Origin: Candidatus Saccharimonadota bacterium
Lineage (GTDB): Bacteria > Patescibacteriota > Saccharimonadia > Saccharimonadales > Saccharimonadaceae
Length of the DNA stretch: 64,000 nt
Assembly: GCA_017431955.1 (NCBI GenBank)
Contig: JAFRKC010000005.1
Coordinates: forward strand, 1 to 64,000
Direction of reading: 5' to 3'
Shown one piece after another: positions 16,849 through 25,392 of this stretch. The notes beneath the pieces were generated by a model, which did no database searches, was not told where the DNA came from, and saw nothing but the letters and a program-made list of their open reading frames with translations. Position 1 is the stretch's first letter. Every line of letters starts with the position of its first letter. The translations under genes were made by a program, and so were the position numbers.

Positions 16849-17406
16849 GTGATTATATTATTTGGTTTAGCGGGCTCTGGTAAAAGCACACAGGGCAAAA
16901 TATTGGCAGAGAAATATGGATGGCGATGGCTGTCTGTAGGGCAAGTGCTGCGGGAGACTGGGGAATTTGACGAGATTCTTGAGTCGGGCGAGCTAGTGGA
17001 TGATGACGTAGTGATTAGACTGATGACCGGAAAAATCCTGGAAGCCGAGAGCGAAGGGAAGGACGTGATTCTAGACGGCTATCCACGCGATGTGTATCAA
17101 GCCGAATGGTTAGTAAAAAATATGGCGGAAAGAATTAATGGTGCAATTATTTTTGAAGTACCAAAGGACGAGCTGGAGGATCGCATAACAAAACGTGGAC
17201 GTAGCGACGACACAAAAGAAGCTTTGGCGAAACGTTTTGCAATAGTTGAACAAAATATTTATACAATGATTGATCTTTTAAGGGATAAAGGGATTGTTGT
17301 AGCTACAATAAACGGAGTAGGGAGCTTTGATGAAGTGACTGAAAGATTGTCTGCAGAAATTGAAAAAATGATGTTCAAAGATGGAGAAAAAAATGGATCA
17401 AAATAA
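16849..17406 (+). CDS. adk: Adenylate kinase
   Basis: 185 aa. Catalyses ATP + AMP = 2 ADP. P-loop FGLAGSGKSTQG (4-15), NMP-binding region, LDGYPRD (about 74-80) and arginine-containing LID region KRGRSDD. The LID is short and lacks the zinc cysteines. Start is GTG at 16849 with AAAGG upstream. map follows with an overlap, a classic adk-map pair, though without the usual secY and ribosomal genes. (Other nucleoside monophosphate kinase specificities cannot be excluded.). Confidence 0.85.
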   Translation: MIILFGLAGSGKSTQGKILAEKYGWRWLSVGQVLRETGEFDEILESGELVDDDVVIRLMTGKILEAESEGKDVILDGYPRDVYQAEWLVKNMAERINGAIIFEVPKDELEDRITKRGRSDDTKEALAKRFAIVEQNIYTMIDLLRDKGIVVATINGVGSFDEVTERLSAEIEKMMFKDGEKNGSK

Positions 17407-18139
17407 AATTAAAGCCATGCGTGAAGGCGGGCAAATACTCGGGCGTCTACTTGCAGACTTGAAAGAATATGTGAAGCCGGGCATGAGCGAAAAAGAAATT
17501 GACGCGTGGGTAAGGAAGGAAATCGTGGCGCGTGGAGCAGGGGTGGCCTATGATATGCTCGATGATGAGTTTCCGGGTGCTATCTGCATCTCGGTAAATG
17601 ACGAGCTGGTGCATGGTGCGCCAACAGATTACGTTTTAGAGGAGGGTGACAAGGTCTCTTTTGATCTAGATATCTTTTATAAGGGGTATTTTACGGATTC
17701 GGCCTTTACGATGATCGTGGGCGGTAAGGGGTCGCCGGCGGTTAAAAAGATGATTTCGGTGACGGAGTCTGCGATGTGGGAAGGTATAGATTTGGTGCGC
17801 GAAGGGGTGCATCTAGGCGATATTGGTTATGCAATTGAAAAAGTGTTAAAGGCCGGAAAATTAGGGGTGATCGAGAACTATGTTGGGCACGGAATTGGCA
17901 AAACTATGCACGAGGCGCCAGAGGTGCCAAACTATGGTAAAAGGGGCCATGGGTATGTATTGAAAGCGGGAGATGTAATCTGTATTGAGCCAATGTCATC
18001 TCTGGGGAAGCCGGCAAATTATGTTGATAGAGAGAATGGCTGGACCGTAAAAATGAAAGATGGTTCGATTGGCTGTCACTGTGAGCACACGGTGTTGGTT
18101 TTGCCGGATGGGCATGAAGTTTTGACCTTGCCAAAATAA
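17393..18139 (+). CDS. map: Methionine aminopeptidase, type I
   Basis: 248 aa pita-bread metallopeptidase that removes initiator methionine after deformylation. Metal ligands are visible in SFDLDIFYKG and TDSAFTM (two Asp), GHGIGKTMHE (His), CIEPM (Glu) and HCEHTV (Glu). The ATG at 17393 is preceded by GGAG at the right distance; an ATG 4 codons earlier is possible. Overlaps the end of adk by 14 bases. Confidence 0.93.
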   Translation: MDQNKIKAMREGGQILGRLLADLKEYVKPGMSEKEIDAWVRKEIVARGAGVAYDMLDDEFPGAICISVNDELVHGAPTDYVLEEGDKVSFDLDIFYKGYFTDSAFTMIVGGKGSPAVKKMISVTESAMWEGIDLVREGVHLGDIGYAIEKVLKAGKLGVIENYVGHGIGKTMHEAPEVPNYGKRGHGYVLKAGDVICIEPMSSLGKPANYVDRENGWTVKMKDGSIGCHCEHTVLVLPDGHEVLTLPK

Positions 18140-18160
18140 AATTTATGCTATAATAAGCTT

Positions 18161-19369
18161 ATGGATGAAATTTCTCGATACGCTGTAGGCTTGGACGTAG
18201 GTACAGAAAATGTAAGAGCGGTACTTGCCAGCGTTAATAAAGAAGGCAACATATCAATCATAGGCTACAATGAGCTCAAAAACTCAGGGATGAGAAAAGG
18301 GGTAGTGATCAACTCTGTAGGCCCATCTGAAGCCATTAATGAAATGCTAGGTGAAGTAGAGCGTATGAGCGGCGTAGAGGTAAAGAATGCCTATGTGTCG
18401 ATAAACGGAGCGCAAATTTTGTCTACTAAAACAGAGGGGATGATTGCAGTTGGCACAGTTGAACATGAGATTAATGAGGCTGATTTAGAGAGAGTAAAAG
18501 AAGTAGCGGTGATTGGCAGAATACCTGCGAACAGGGATGTGCTTGATGTGGTGTCTCTGGGCTATGCTGTGGATGGACAAAGCGGGATTAAGAATCCAAT
18601 AGGGATGAATGGTGCGCGCTTAGAGATGAAAGCAAATGTAATTTCGGCGCTTTCGCCGAATTGTGAGCTTTTAAGAAAGGCTACGGAACAGGCTGATGTG
18701 GCGATTTTGGGTTTGGTACCAACATCGGTGGCAGCAGCACGGGCAGTGCTTACTGAAAAGCAACTCGAGAACGGTGTGGCCGTGGTTGACCTTGGTGCCG
18801 CAACTACTTCGGTAGCGGTGTTTGAAGAAGGCGATTTACAATATGTAGGAGCAATCCCAATTGGCTCAAATAATGTCACTAACGATCTCGCTATTATGCT
18901 TGGTATAGATACAGAGGTGGCAGAAGAAATTAAACGTAGATTTGTGACTGGTAGTTTTAAGGGTGAAAAGAATATAGTTTTGAAATATGGTAGAGACGAG
19001 TTCAAGTTTGAACGAGAAAAAGTGAACGAAGTAGTGAAAGCAAGACTAAATGAAATTTTTGAACGCGTGCGCAAAGAGTTGAAGAATGCGCATTATGACA
19101 GGAAATTACCAGAGGGAATTGTTCTCGTTGGTGGTGGCGCAAAGATGCGAGATATCGAAGTCTACGCCAAAGAAGTAATGGAAGCTTCAGTGAAAATTGG
19201 TGCGCCAAAGAATCTTGGCGGTGTGGCTGAAGCAATTGAAAAGCCGGAATATACCACGGCTGTAGGGTTGATGTTGATGGCGGCAAGTGATAATGGTGCG
19301 CCGATTAAAAAAAGTAAACGCAAAGAAAAGTCTGGCGGATTTTTGAAGAAATTTTTTAAGAAATTTTAA
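18161..19369 (+). CDS. ftsA: Cell division protein FtsA
   Basis: 402 aa actin-like ATPase that tethers FtsZ to the membrane. YAVGLDVGTENV (phosphate 1), the 1C domain, VVDLGAATTSVAVF (phosphate 2), LVGGGAKM (adenosine loop) and a C-terminal amphipathic basic helix (KKSKRKEKSGGFLKKFFKKF) serving as membrane target. TATAAT at 18149-18154 is 6 bases before the ATG: leaderless. ftsZ follows in the conserved ftsA-ftsZ order, away from the other division genes at 37-44 kb. Confidence 0.95.
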   Translation: MDEISRYAVGLDVGTENVRAVLASVNKEGNISIIGYNELKNSGMRKGVVINSVGPSEAINEMLGEVERMSGVEVKNAYVSINGAQILSTKTEGMIAVGTVEHEINEADLERVKEVAVIGRIPANRDVLDVVSLGYAVDGQSGIKNPIGMNGARLEMKANVISALSPNCELLRKATEQADVAILGLVPTSVAAARAVLTEKQLENGVAVVDLGAATTSVAVFEEGDLQYVGAIPIGSNNVTNDLAIMLGIDTEVAEEIKRRFVTGSFKGEKNIVLKYGRDEFKFEREKVNEVVKARLNEIFERVRKELKNAHYDRKLPEGIVLVGGGAKMRDIEVYAKEVMEASVKIGAPKNLGGVAEAIEKPEYTTAVGLMLMAASDNGAPIKKSKRKEKSGGFLKKFFKKF

Positions 19370-19421
19370 TTAATATTTTCCAATCTGTGGTATACTAGTA
19401 TTAGTTAAGTGAGGAAAAAAT

Positions 19422-20603
19422 ATGCCCGAAATTAAACCAACAGAGGTGGAAAGTAAAGCTAGCATTAAAGTTGTGGGTGTGGGTGGAGCCGGCGGTTCCG
19501 CTGTAGATCGCATGAAAGACGTTGGTCTTTCAGGTGTCGAATTTATTGCAATTAATACTGATGCGCAAGCATTGCATCATTCTGCGGCTGATGTGAAGGT
19601 TCACATTGGTAAAGGTCTTGGTGCTGGTGGCGATCCAGAAAAAGGCCGCGAGGCTGCTGAAGAAAGCCGTGAGGACATTGGCAGGGCGCTTGATGGCGCA
19701 GATATGGCATTTATTACGCTCGGTGCTGGTGGTGGTACTGGTTCTGGTGCTGGTCCATTAGTAGCAGCAGAAGCTCGCGCACGCGATATTTTGACTGTTG
19801 GTGTGGCAACTAAGCCATTCACTTTCGAGGGCGCTAAAAGAAGGGAAAATGCTGACAAAGCCATCGATAAATTATCTCGTGAAGTTGATGCACTTATCAC
19901 CATTCCTAACGATCGTTTGCTCCAAACAATCGATCCACGCACCCCGTTACTCGAGACTTTTAAGATTGCTGACGATGTTTTGAGACAGGGCGTACAAGGT
20001 ATTTCGGAGCTCATCACTGAACACTCACTGATTAACTTGGACTTTGCCGATGTCAAGGCCATTATGAAAAATGCTGGCTCGGCACTTATGGGTATTGGTA
20101 GAGCATCGGGTGAAAACAGAGCGGTAATTGCTGCACAACAGGCTATTGAGTCTCCATTGATTGAGGTAAAGATTGAGGGCGCAAGAGGGGTGCTCTTCTC
20201 AGTAGCTGGTGGTTATGACATGGCTATGTCTGAGATTCAAGATGCTGCCGAGGTTATCACTGGTGCAGTTTCTCCAGAAGCAAACATTATCTTTGGTGCT
20301 GCAATTCGTCCAGAGCTAGAAGATGAAATCGTAATTACAGTGGTGGCTACCGGATTTGATTCAGAATATTACAGAAATCTAGAGACTGCTAACGAAGAAG
20401 TAGAAGAAAACCCTGTTGCGAATTTTGCTGAGGAAGAAAAACAAGCAGAAGAAGAAAATAAACCTTCTTCTGAAGCTGCGGCAGAAGATTTTGCTACTGA
20501 TAACAAGGTAAACATGTGGGATTCGATTAAGACGGAACCAGAGGAAGATTTAGATATTCCGCCATCACTCAGGATGCGCGATAAAAACCGTAATTCAAAA
20601 TAA
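19422..20603 (+). CDS. ftsZ: Cell division protein FtsZ
   Basis: 393 aa tubulin-like GTPase forming the Z ring. GVGGAGGSAVDRM, the tubulin signature GAGGGTGSGAGP (about 102-113) and NDRLL are intact. After a glutamate-rich linker (about 325-375) comes the conserved C-terminal peptide DLDIPPSLRMRDKN that binds FtsA. GTGAGGA provides the SD, and TATACT near 19390 may give an extra promoter in addition to read-through from ftsA. Confidence 0.97.
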   Translation: MPEIKPTEVESKASIKVVGVGGAGGSAVDRMKDVGLSGVEFIAINTDAQALHHSAADVKVHIGKGLGAGGDPEKGREAAEESREDIGRALDGADMAFITLGAGGGTGSGAGPLVAAEARARDILTVGVATKPFTFEGAKRRENADKAIDKLSREVDALITIPNDRLLQTIDPRTPLLETFKIADDVLRQGVQGISELITEHSLINLDFADVKAIMKNAGSALMGIGRASGENRAVIAAQQAIESPLIEVKIEGARGVLFSVAGGYDMAMSEIQDAAEVITGAVSPEANIIFGAAIRPELEDEIVITVVATGFDSEYYRNLETANEEVEENPVANFAEEEKQAEEENKPSSEAAAEDFATDNKVNMWDSIKTEPEEDLDIPPSLRMRDKNRNSK

Positions 20604-20621
20604 TAAAAGGTGGGGTAAAAA

Positions 20622-21080
20622 ATGATCTCAAAATTCAAAATCGGCGATAGCAAAGTTTTGGAGAGTCGAGAGGCGCTAGATGGTACGATGATTCGTCGTC
20701 GTAGGGTGACTTCGGATGGGAAGCATCGTTTTACTACCTATGAGCGTATTGAAATGCCAACTTTAACGGTTTTGAAGAAGAGCGGAAACAGGGAAGTTTT
20801 TGATCGCGATAAGTTAATGACAGCAGTGCGTCGTAGCGTGGGTAAGTTTTTGGATTCTGAGCTCGAAGTAGAAGAGGTGGTAGATAAGGCCATAGATATT
20901 TTATACGGTTACAATACAGACAAAATTACTTCCGAACAGATTGGTGAAGCAGTGCTTACGGTGCTGGCCGAAATGAATGAAGTGGCTTATGTGCGTTTTG
21001 CCAGTGTGTTTAAAAAGTTTAAGACTTTGGATGATTTTGAGCAAATCATAAGAGAGCAAAGGAAAAAGGGTGGAAAATAA
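20622..21080 (+). CDS. nrdR: NrdR-like ATP-cone regulator lacking zinc-ribbon cysteines
   Basis: 152 aa. NrdR represses ribonucleotide reductase genes using an N-terminal zinc ribbon and an ATP-cone. The central IRRRR and RFTTYERIE motifs and the ATP-cone (REVFDRDKL to about residue 140) are clear. The first 40 residues align with the zinc ribbon but contain none of the four cysteines (the usual CPFC is ISKFK, the second pair is replaced by TSDGKH). DNA binding must therefore be zinc-independent, or the protein acts differently. It directly follows ftsZ. Confidence 0.8.
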   Translation: MISKFKIGDSKVLESREALDGTMIRRRRVTSDGKHRFTTYERIEMPTLTVLKKSGNREVFDRDKLMTAVRRSVGKFLDSELEVEEVVDKAIDILYGYNTDKITSEQIGEAVLTVLAEMNEVAYVRFASVFKKFKTLDDFEQIIREQRKKGGK

Positions 21081-21359
21081 ATGAAAGTAGTTTGTGTTTG
21101 GAAAGAAGAATCTGATTATGCTAGGGAGGTAATGGATTTTCTGAGGGATTTTGAAATTAGAACTGGGAAAACGATAGAAAGCATAGATCCAGATACTATT
21201 GAAGGCGAACTTTTTGTGAGAAGCAGGGATATTTTGGAATATCCGGCGATTGTGGCAGTAGACGATAGCGGTAAAGTTTTGCAACATTGGACCGGCACGC
21301 CTCTGCCACACATAGACGAAGTTTCTTACTATGCGCAAGAAAAAACGATCGAAATGTAA
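21081..21359 (+). CDS. Thioredoxin-fold-like small protein, 92 aa
   Basis: Begins at the base after the nrdR stop. The pattern beta-alpha-beta with EYPAIVAVDDSGKVLQHWTG in the second half resembles the cis-proline half of thioredoxin/glutaredoxin folds. There is no CxxC, so it is not a normal disulfide oxidoreductase. It is likely co-transcribed with nrdR. The T-box promoter lies just after it. Function unknown. Confidence 0.55.
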   Translation: MKVVCVWKEESDYAREVMDFLRDFEIRTGKTIESIDPDTIEGELFVRSRDILEYPAIVAVDDSGKVLQHWTGTPLPHIDEVSYYAQEKTIEM

Positions 21360-21376
21360 AAATCTTTAAATTGTGG

Positions 21377-21382
21377 TATAAT
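21377..21382 (+). promoter_or_regulatory. -10 element of the ileS T-box transcript
   Basis: TATAAT; the predicted start point is near 21389, giving a T-box leader of about 180 nt. Confidence 0.75.
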
Positions 21383-21388
21383 AAGAAC

Positions 21389-21555
21389 ACAAGACGTTTG
21401 AGCAGTTATCAGCTGCGAGTTGGCGGAAGAAAGGCTTTGCTTAGTAGAACCGCTCGTGAATCTGCGTGAAAGATGAATTAAGGGCTAGCCTAGCTAGAAG
21501 TTGGATGGTACCGCTCGATTGAGTTCCAATGCGAAAGCATTGGATTTTTTATTTT
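21389..21555 (+). promoter_or_regulatory. Ile T-box riboswitch with very short stem I and attenuation terminator
   Basis: T-boxes bind uncharged tRNA and let transcription continue. A small hairpin (GCAG 21402-21405, CTGC 21413-21416) shows the isoleucine codon ATC (21408-21410) in its loop as specifier. The T-box core TGGATGGTACCGC is at 21502-21514. Antiterminator: TTGGA (21501-21505) pairs with TCCAA (21525-21529). Competing terminator: TCCAATGC (21525-21532), GAAA, GCATTGGA (21537-21544) and a T-rich tail to 21555. The short stem I with the specifier in a terminal loop resembles the ultrashort class of actinobacterial ileS T-boxes, but control here is by termination. Matching tRNA-Ile(GAU) is at 2646. 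Confidence 0.88.
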
Positions 21556-21570
21556 AAGGAAGGAGAGAAA

Positions 21571-24500
21571 ATGAAATTCAAAGCGGGAACAAGACGACGT
21601 GCAATAGAGTACGAACGAGCAATTGCCGAATGGTGGAAGAAAGATAAAACTTTTGAAAAGTCGGTTGAACAGAGGCCGATTGATGATTCGTATGTTTTTT
21701 ATGATGGTCCTCCATTTATTACTGGTAATCCGCATCATGGAACTTTGCTCTCCTCAATTGTGAAGGATGCGGTGCCGAGATTTTGGACAATGTGCGGTAA
21801 AAGAGTGGAACGCAAATGGGGTTGGGATTGTCATGGGCTGCCAGCAGAGAATTTTGTCGAGAAACAACTCGGCATTACTGATAGACGCGAGATTGGCACG
21901 AAGTGGTCGCTTGAAGATTATATTTTGAAAGCTAAGGAATCGATGGTGGCAAACTCAGAGACTTGGCGTGGAACGATTGACCGAGTGGGGCGCTGGGTGG
22001 ATTTTGATAATTGTTATCGCACGATGAATAAAGACTTTATGGAGTCGGTGTGGTGGGCGTTTAAAACCCTTTATGAAAAGGGGAAGATTTATGAAGGGCG
22101 CAAGGTCCTGATGTATGATACGAAGTTTGCGACGCCGGTTTCGAAGGCGGAAGTGACGATGGATAATGATGCGTATCAGACGGTGACGGATCCAAGCGCA
22201 TTCGTGAAATTTAGGATGATTAATGGCGAGACAGCTGGCGTGGCGTGTCCTTCGGACACGCTCCAGGCCGCTCTGGCCAAGTCTTCATGTTCCGCAGAAC
22301 ACAGCACGCCAGTCGCCTCGCCAAAATGTTCCGCAGAACACAACGCATCCACTTTTCCGCCAGTGTACTTGTTGGCTTGGACGACGACGCCTTGGACGTT
22401 GCCGGCTAATATGGTGCTTGCAATTAATCCAAAGATGAAATATGGGCTTTATGAAGTCGAGAAAGAGCAGTTTGTTTTGGCGGTGGAGAGGGCAGAAAAA
22501 ATCTTCCCGGATAATAAGCCGCTGAGGACTTTTCCGGGTAAAGATTTGGTGGGGCAAAAGTACGAACCACTGATTGAATTTCTAGATAAGGAGGAATTAA
22601 AAAAGGATACTTATCATATTCTTGGCGCGGATTTTGTGTCAAACGAGGATGGTACCGGAATTGTGCATATTGCACCAGCTTATGGTGAGGATGACTATGC
22701 GCTTTCATTGAAGCATGATGTAGATTTCTTGGATTGTATCGACGAAAATGGCTACTATTTGCCGGAAATGGCAGAAAAACTACACGAACTCGGTGTGCGC
22801 GACACGGACGAAAATGGTATTGAGATTTGGGCGGGGAATAAGTTTATTGCGAAGATTTTGGAAGAAAAAGGCATTGTTTATAAGATTGAATATATTAAAC
22901 ACGAATATCCGTTTAACCCACGTTCGAAACAACGTATTATGTACCGTGCTTTCCCGAGCTGGTTCTTTAATATTGAAGGCAGTAAACCTTTGATGCTCGA
23001 AGAAAATGAGAATATTAACTGGTTCCCGGGACATTTGAAGCACGGGCGTTTCGCTAAAAACATCGAGCAGGCGCCAGATTGGAACCTATCTCGCGACCGC
23101 TTCTGGGCCACAGCAATGCCAGTTTGGAAGGGTGATAAAGGCTCAATTAAGGTGGTCGGATCCTATGATGAACTTTATGAGCTGTCTGGCAAGCGCCTTG
23201 AGGATTATCATCGTCCATGGGTGGATGAAATTGAATTTGATATAGATGGTGAGCACTTCAAACGTATTGAAAAGGTGCTGGACTGCTGGTTTGAGTCTGG
23301 TTCAATGCCGTTTGCACAGATGCATTATCCATTCGAAAACAAAGAAAAGTTTGAACGCAACTACCCAGCAGACTTTATTGTGGAGTATGTGGGGCAGGTG
23401 CGCGCGTGGTTCTATTATGTGCATGCGGTAAATACGGCACTTTTCGGACATAATGCATATAAAAACGTGATTACGACTGGTACTCTGGCTGGTAATGACG
23501 GCAGAAAGATGTCGAAGTCACTCGGCAACTATACTGATCCAAATGAATTGATGGACAAATTCTCGGCAGATTCTCTGAGGTTCTTGTTGCTTTCTTCGCC
23601 GGTGCTTTCGGGTGAGGATTTTGCGCTACTCGACAAGGATGTGTCGGATGTGGCAAGGAAGTTGTCGATGATTTGGAATGTGTATGATTTCTTTACGATG
23701 TATGCGGAAGTGGATAATATAGACTCTGAGGACTTGAAAGGATTCCTTCGTGGAGACGCGTCCCTCGAGCCCGCCGTCGCGGGTCTCGGGCGCTCATCCT
23801 CGGCCGTAGCCTCCGGAAGCTCCGACGAAGGAGCCTTTCAAAGTCCTCTTAGTTCTATATTCCAAAACCCATTGGATACGTGGATTGTGTCGAGAGTGCA
23901 CCAGCTTAGGGATGAGATTACCGAAGGAATGGAAGAATATAATGTGCCGAAGGCGGTGGCGGGAGTGTTGCCGTTTGTGGACGATCTTTCAAACTGGTTT
24001 GTGCGCAGGAGCCGCCGTCGTTTCTGGAAGTCCGAGGATGACAGCGACAAAATGGAAGCTTACGCCACGCTATATTATGTACTTAAATATCTAAGTATAA
24101 TTATCGCGCCATTTGTGCCATTCTTGGCCGAGGAGCTTTACCAACAACTTGAGGGTAGAGATAAATCGGTACATCTTCTTGACTGGCCAGAAGCTGGAGG
24201 GATCGATGAGAAAGTAATTTCTGATATGGCTCACGTAAGAGAGATTATCACCGAAGGTTTGGCGCTTAGGATGCAAAAGTCTGATACCGAAAAGCAAATT
24301 AAGGTAAGGCAGCCGCTTTCCGAAATGGTTTATGCCGGTAATAAACTAGATGCATTCTATGAGCAAATTATTGCCGACGAGGTGAATGTAAAGAATGTGA
24401 AGCATGGTAAAGAAAATTTCATTAATAAGGAAATTGATAAGGCCCTAGAAGAAGAAGGCTTTGTGCGCGAGTTGATTCGCGTGGTACAGTCGGCACGCAA

Positions 24501-24687
24501 GAAAGCGGGATTAAACGTGGACGATAGGATTAAATTATCGGTCACGGGCGAAAAAGTGCCAAAGGATTGGAAAGAGACCTTGATGAACGAAGTCTTGGCT
24601 GTGGAGCTTACGGAAGAGAACTATGCATATGATGAGGTGGTGAAAGTAAATGATAAACAACTCACGATTTCGCTAGAAAAGAACTAG
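21571..24687 (+). CDS. ileS: Isoleucyl-tRNA synthetase with two palindromic in-frame inserts
   Basis: 1038 aa class I synthetase. HIGH-type motif in GNPHHGTLL (about 50), editing-domain motif LLAWTTTPWTLP, KMSKS in GRKMSKSLGNY, then the anticodon-binding domain. AAGGAAGGAG at 21556-21565 sets the ATG at 21571; an earlier in-frame ATG lies inside the T-box terminator and is rejected. Two stretches are alien to the family and made of palindromic, GC-rich DNA: residues about 218-258 just before the editing motif, and about 716-763 between the catalytic core and the anticodon domain. Both keep frame and contain no stop. Confidence 0.95.
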   Translation: MKFKAGTRRRAIEYERAIAEWWKKDKTFEKSVEQRPIDDSYVFYDGPPFITGNPHHGTLLSSIVKDAVPRFWTMCGKRVERKWGWDCHGLPAENFVEKQLGITDRREIGTKWSLEDYILKAKESMVANSETWRGTIDRVGRWVDFDNCYRTMNKDFMESVWWAFKTLYEKGKIYEGRKVLMYDTKFATPVSKAEVTMDNDAYQTVTDPSAFVKFRMINGETAGVACPSDTLQAALAKSSCSAEHSTPVASPKCSAEHNASTFPPVYLLAWTTTPWTLPANMVLAINPKMKYGLYEVEKEQFVLAVERAEKIFPDNKPLRTFPGKDLVGQKYEPLIEFLDKEELKKDTYHILGADFVSNEDGTGIVHIAPAYGEDDYALSLKHDVDFLDCIDENGYYLPEMAEKLHELGVRDTDENGIEIWAGNKFIAKILEEKGIVYKIEYIKHEYPFNPRSKQRIMYRAFPSWFFNIEGSKPLMLEENENINWFPGHLKHGRFAKNIEQAPDWNLSRDRFWATAMPVWKGDKGSIKVVGSYDELYELSGKRLEDYHRPWVDEIEFDIDGEHFKRIEKVLDCWFESGSMPFAQMHYPFENKEKFERNYPADFIVEYVGQVRAWFYYVHAVNTALFGHNAYKNVITTGTLAGNDGRKMSKSLGNYTDPNELMDKFSADSLRFLLLSSPVLSGEDFALLDKDVSDVARKLSMIWNVYDFFTMYAEVDNIDSEDLKGFLRGDASLEPAVAGLGRSSSAVASGSSDEGAFQSPLSSIFQNPLDTWIVSRVHQLRDEITEGMEEYNVPKAVAGVLPFVDDLSNWFVRRSRRRFWKSEDDSDKMEAYATLYYVLKYLSIIIAPFVPFLAEELYQQLEGRDKSVHLLDWPEAGGIDEKVISDMAHVREIITEGLALRMQKSDTEKQIKVRQPLSEMVYAGNKLDAFYEQIIADEVNVKNVKHGKENFINKEIDKALEEEGFVRELIRVVQSARKKAGLNVDDRIKLSVTGEKVPKDWKETLMNEVLAVELTEENYAYDEVVKVNDKQLTISLEKN
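22224..22342 (+). repeat. Palindromic element inside ileS, copy 1
   Basis: Outer arms 22224-22242 and 22305-22323 are imperfect inverted repeats (TGGCGAG...CTGGCGTG). Inside lies a perfect hairpin GCGTGTCC-TTC-GGACACGC (22243-22261). A 17-base motif starting ATGTTCCGCAGAACA occurs at 22287-22303 and again 39 bases later at 22326-22342, keeping frame. The translated stretch is absent from normal IleRS. Confidence 0.75.
23717..23860 (+). repeat. Palindromic element inside ileS, copy 2
   Basis: 144 bases, exactly 48 codons. The ends (23717-23760 and 23816-23860) are about 45-base imperfect inverted repeats sharing GAGGACTT-GAAAGG-TCCTTCGT. The GC-rich centre holds smaller hairpins, for example GCTCC...GGAGC. 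It encodes a serine/alanine/glycine-rich linker not found in the IleRS family at this site. Confidence 0.78.
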
Positions 24688-24698
24688 GCATTAAAAGG

Positions 24699-24731
24699 CC
24701 GCCAGTATGAGAGAGCGCTGGCGGTTTTTTG
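24699..24731 (+). terminator. Intrinsic terminator of ileS
   Basis: CCGCCAG (24699-24705) pairs with CTGGCGG (24718-24724), then TTTTTT. Confidence 0.92.
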
Positions 24732-24788
24732 TTGGGTAAAAATAACAGGGAAGATTTGACAAAATGTGAAAAATAAGCATAAAAGGTA

Positions 24789-24820
24789 TTGACTTTTTTG
24801 CAAAAGTGTGCTAGTATAAA
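24789..24820 (+). promoter_or_regulatory. Promoter of the small acidic gene
   Basis: TTGACT at 24789-24794 and TAGTAT at 24812-24817 with a 17-base spacer (or TATAAA at 24815). A-rich leader of about 70 bases follows. Confidence 0.6.
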
Positions 24821-24895
24821 AAGTAGTTAGACAATAAAAATAAAAATCTAACAAACAATATTAAAACACAAACAAAAAAGAAAGCAAAAATAAAC

Positions 24896-25147
24896 ATGAA
24901 AACGTCAAATAAAGCATCAACTAAAGGAGAAGTGATACAACTTCCGAACAAAGTTTTTAATGCCAACTGGAGAGATGATATTCCAGAAGAGCTTAAAGAC
25001 GAAGATGAAGAAATGGCGTTTGAAACTTATGCTGACGAAAAGAATTATGAATCGCCAGAAAATATTACCGATTTAGCAGAAAGGAAAATAAGGTTAAGAA
25101 ATGCTAGGATTGGTAAAAAGGTCGGAAGTTTATTGAGAGCTGCTTAG
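24896..25147 (+). CDS. Small hypothetical protein, 83 aa
   Basis: Hydrophilic, acidic centre (EELKDEDEEMAFE) and a basic C-terminal helix (ERKIRLRNARIGKKVG). No signal or membrane segment. The leader is rich in A with AACAAA repeats and there is no strong SD beyond GAAAGC. It precedes the surface-protein operon but has its own promoter and a terminator at 25273. Unrecognised. Confidence 0.55.
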   Translation: MKTSNKASTKGEVIQLPNKVFNANWRDDIPEELKDEDEEMAFETYADEKNYESPENITDLAERKIRLRNARIGKKVGSLLRAA

Positions 25148-25272
25148 GAAGGAATATTTATAAGTTAAACGATTAAATATAAACTTTAATAAGGAATTTT
25201 TACCGATGTAATGTAGAAAATTGAACACAAAAATTACAAGAAATAACAAAGGAGTTTCTATAAGATAGAGCG

Positions 25273-25304
25273 GTTGGGCGTCTTGACGACGCCCAACTTT
25301 TTTT
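25273..25304 (+). terminator. Intrinsic terminator
   Basis: GTTGGGCGTC (25273-25282) pairs with GACGCCCAAC (25288-25297), then TTTTTTT. Confidence 0.93.
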
Positions 25305-25315
25305 GTGAAAAAATA

Positions 25316-25344
25316 TTGACAGGCAATAACGCTTGTGGTAATCT
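25316..25344 (+). promoter_or_regulatory. Promoter of the envelope/surface operon
   Basis: TTGACA (25316-25321), 17-base spacer, TAATCT (25339-25344); leader of about 45 bases with AGAAAGG before the first ATG. Confidence 0.75.
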
Positions 25345-25392
25345 TGGGGAAGAGATGGTCATATATCAAAAATAAAAAAAGAAAGGCAAAAT

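Noticed and set aside
21529..21570. Extended ileS start
   Set aside because: It would lie within the T-box terminator; the SD at 21556-21565 fixes the start at 21571.
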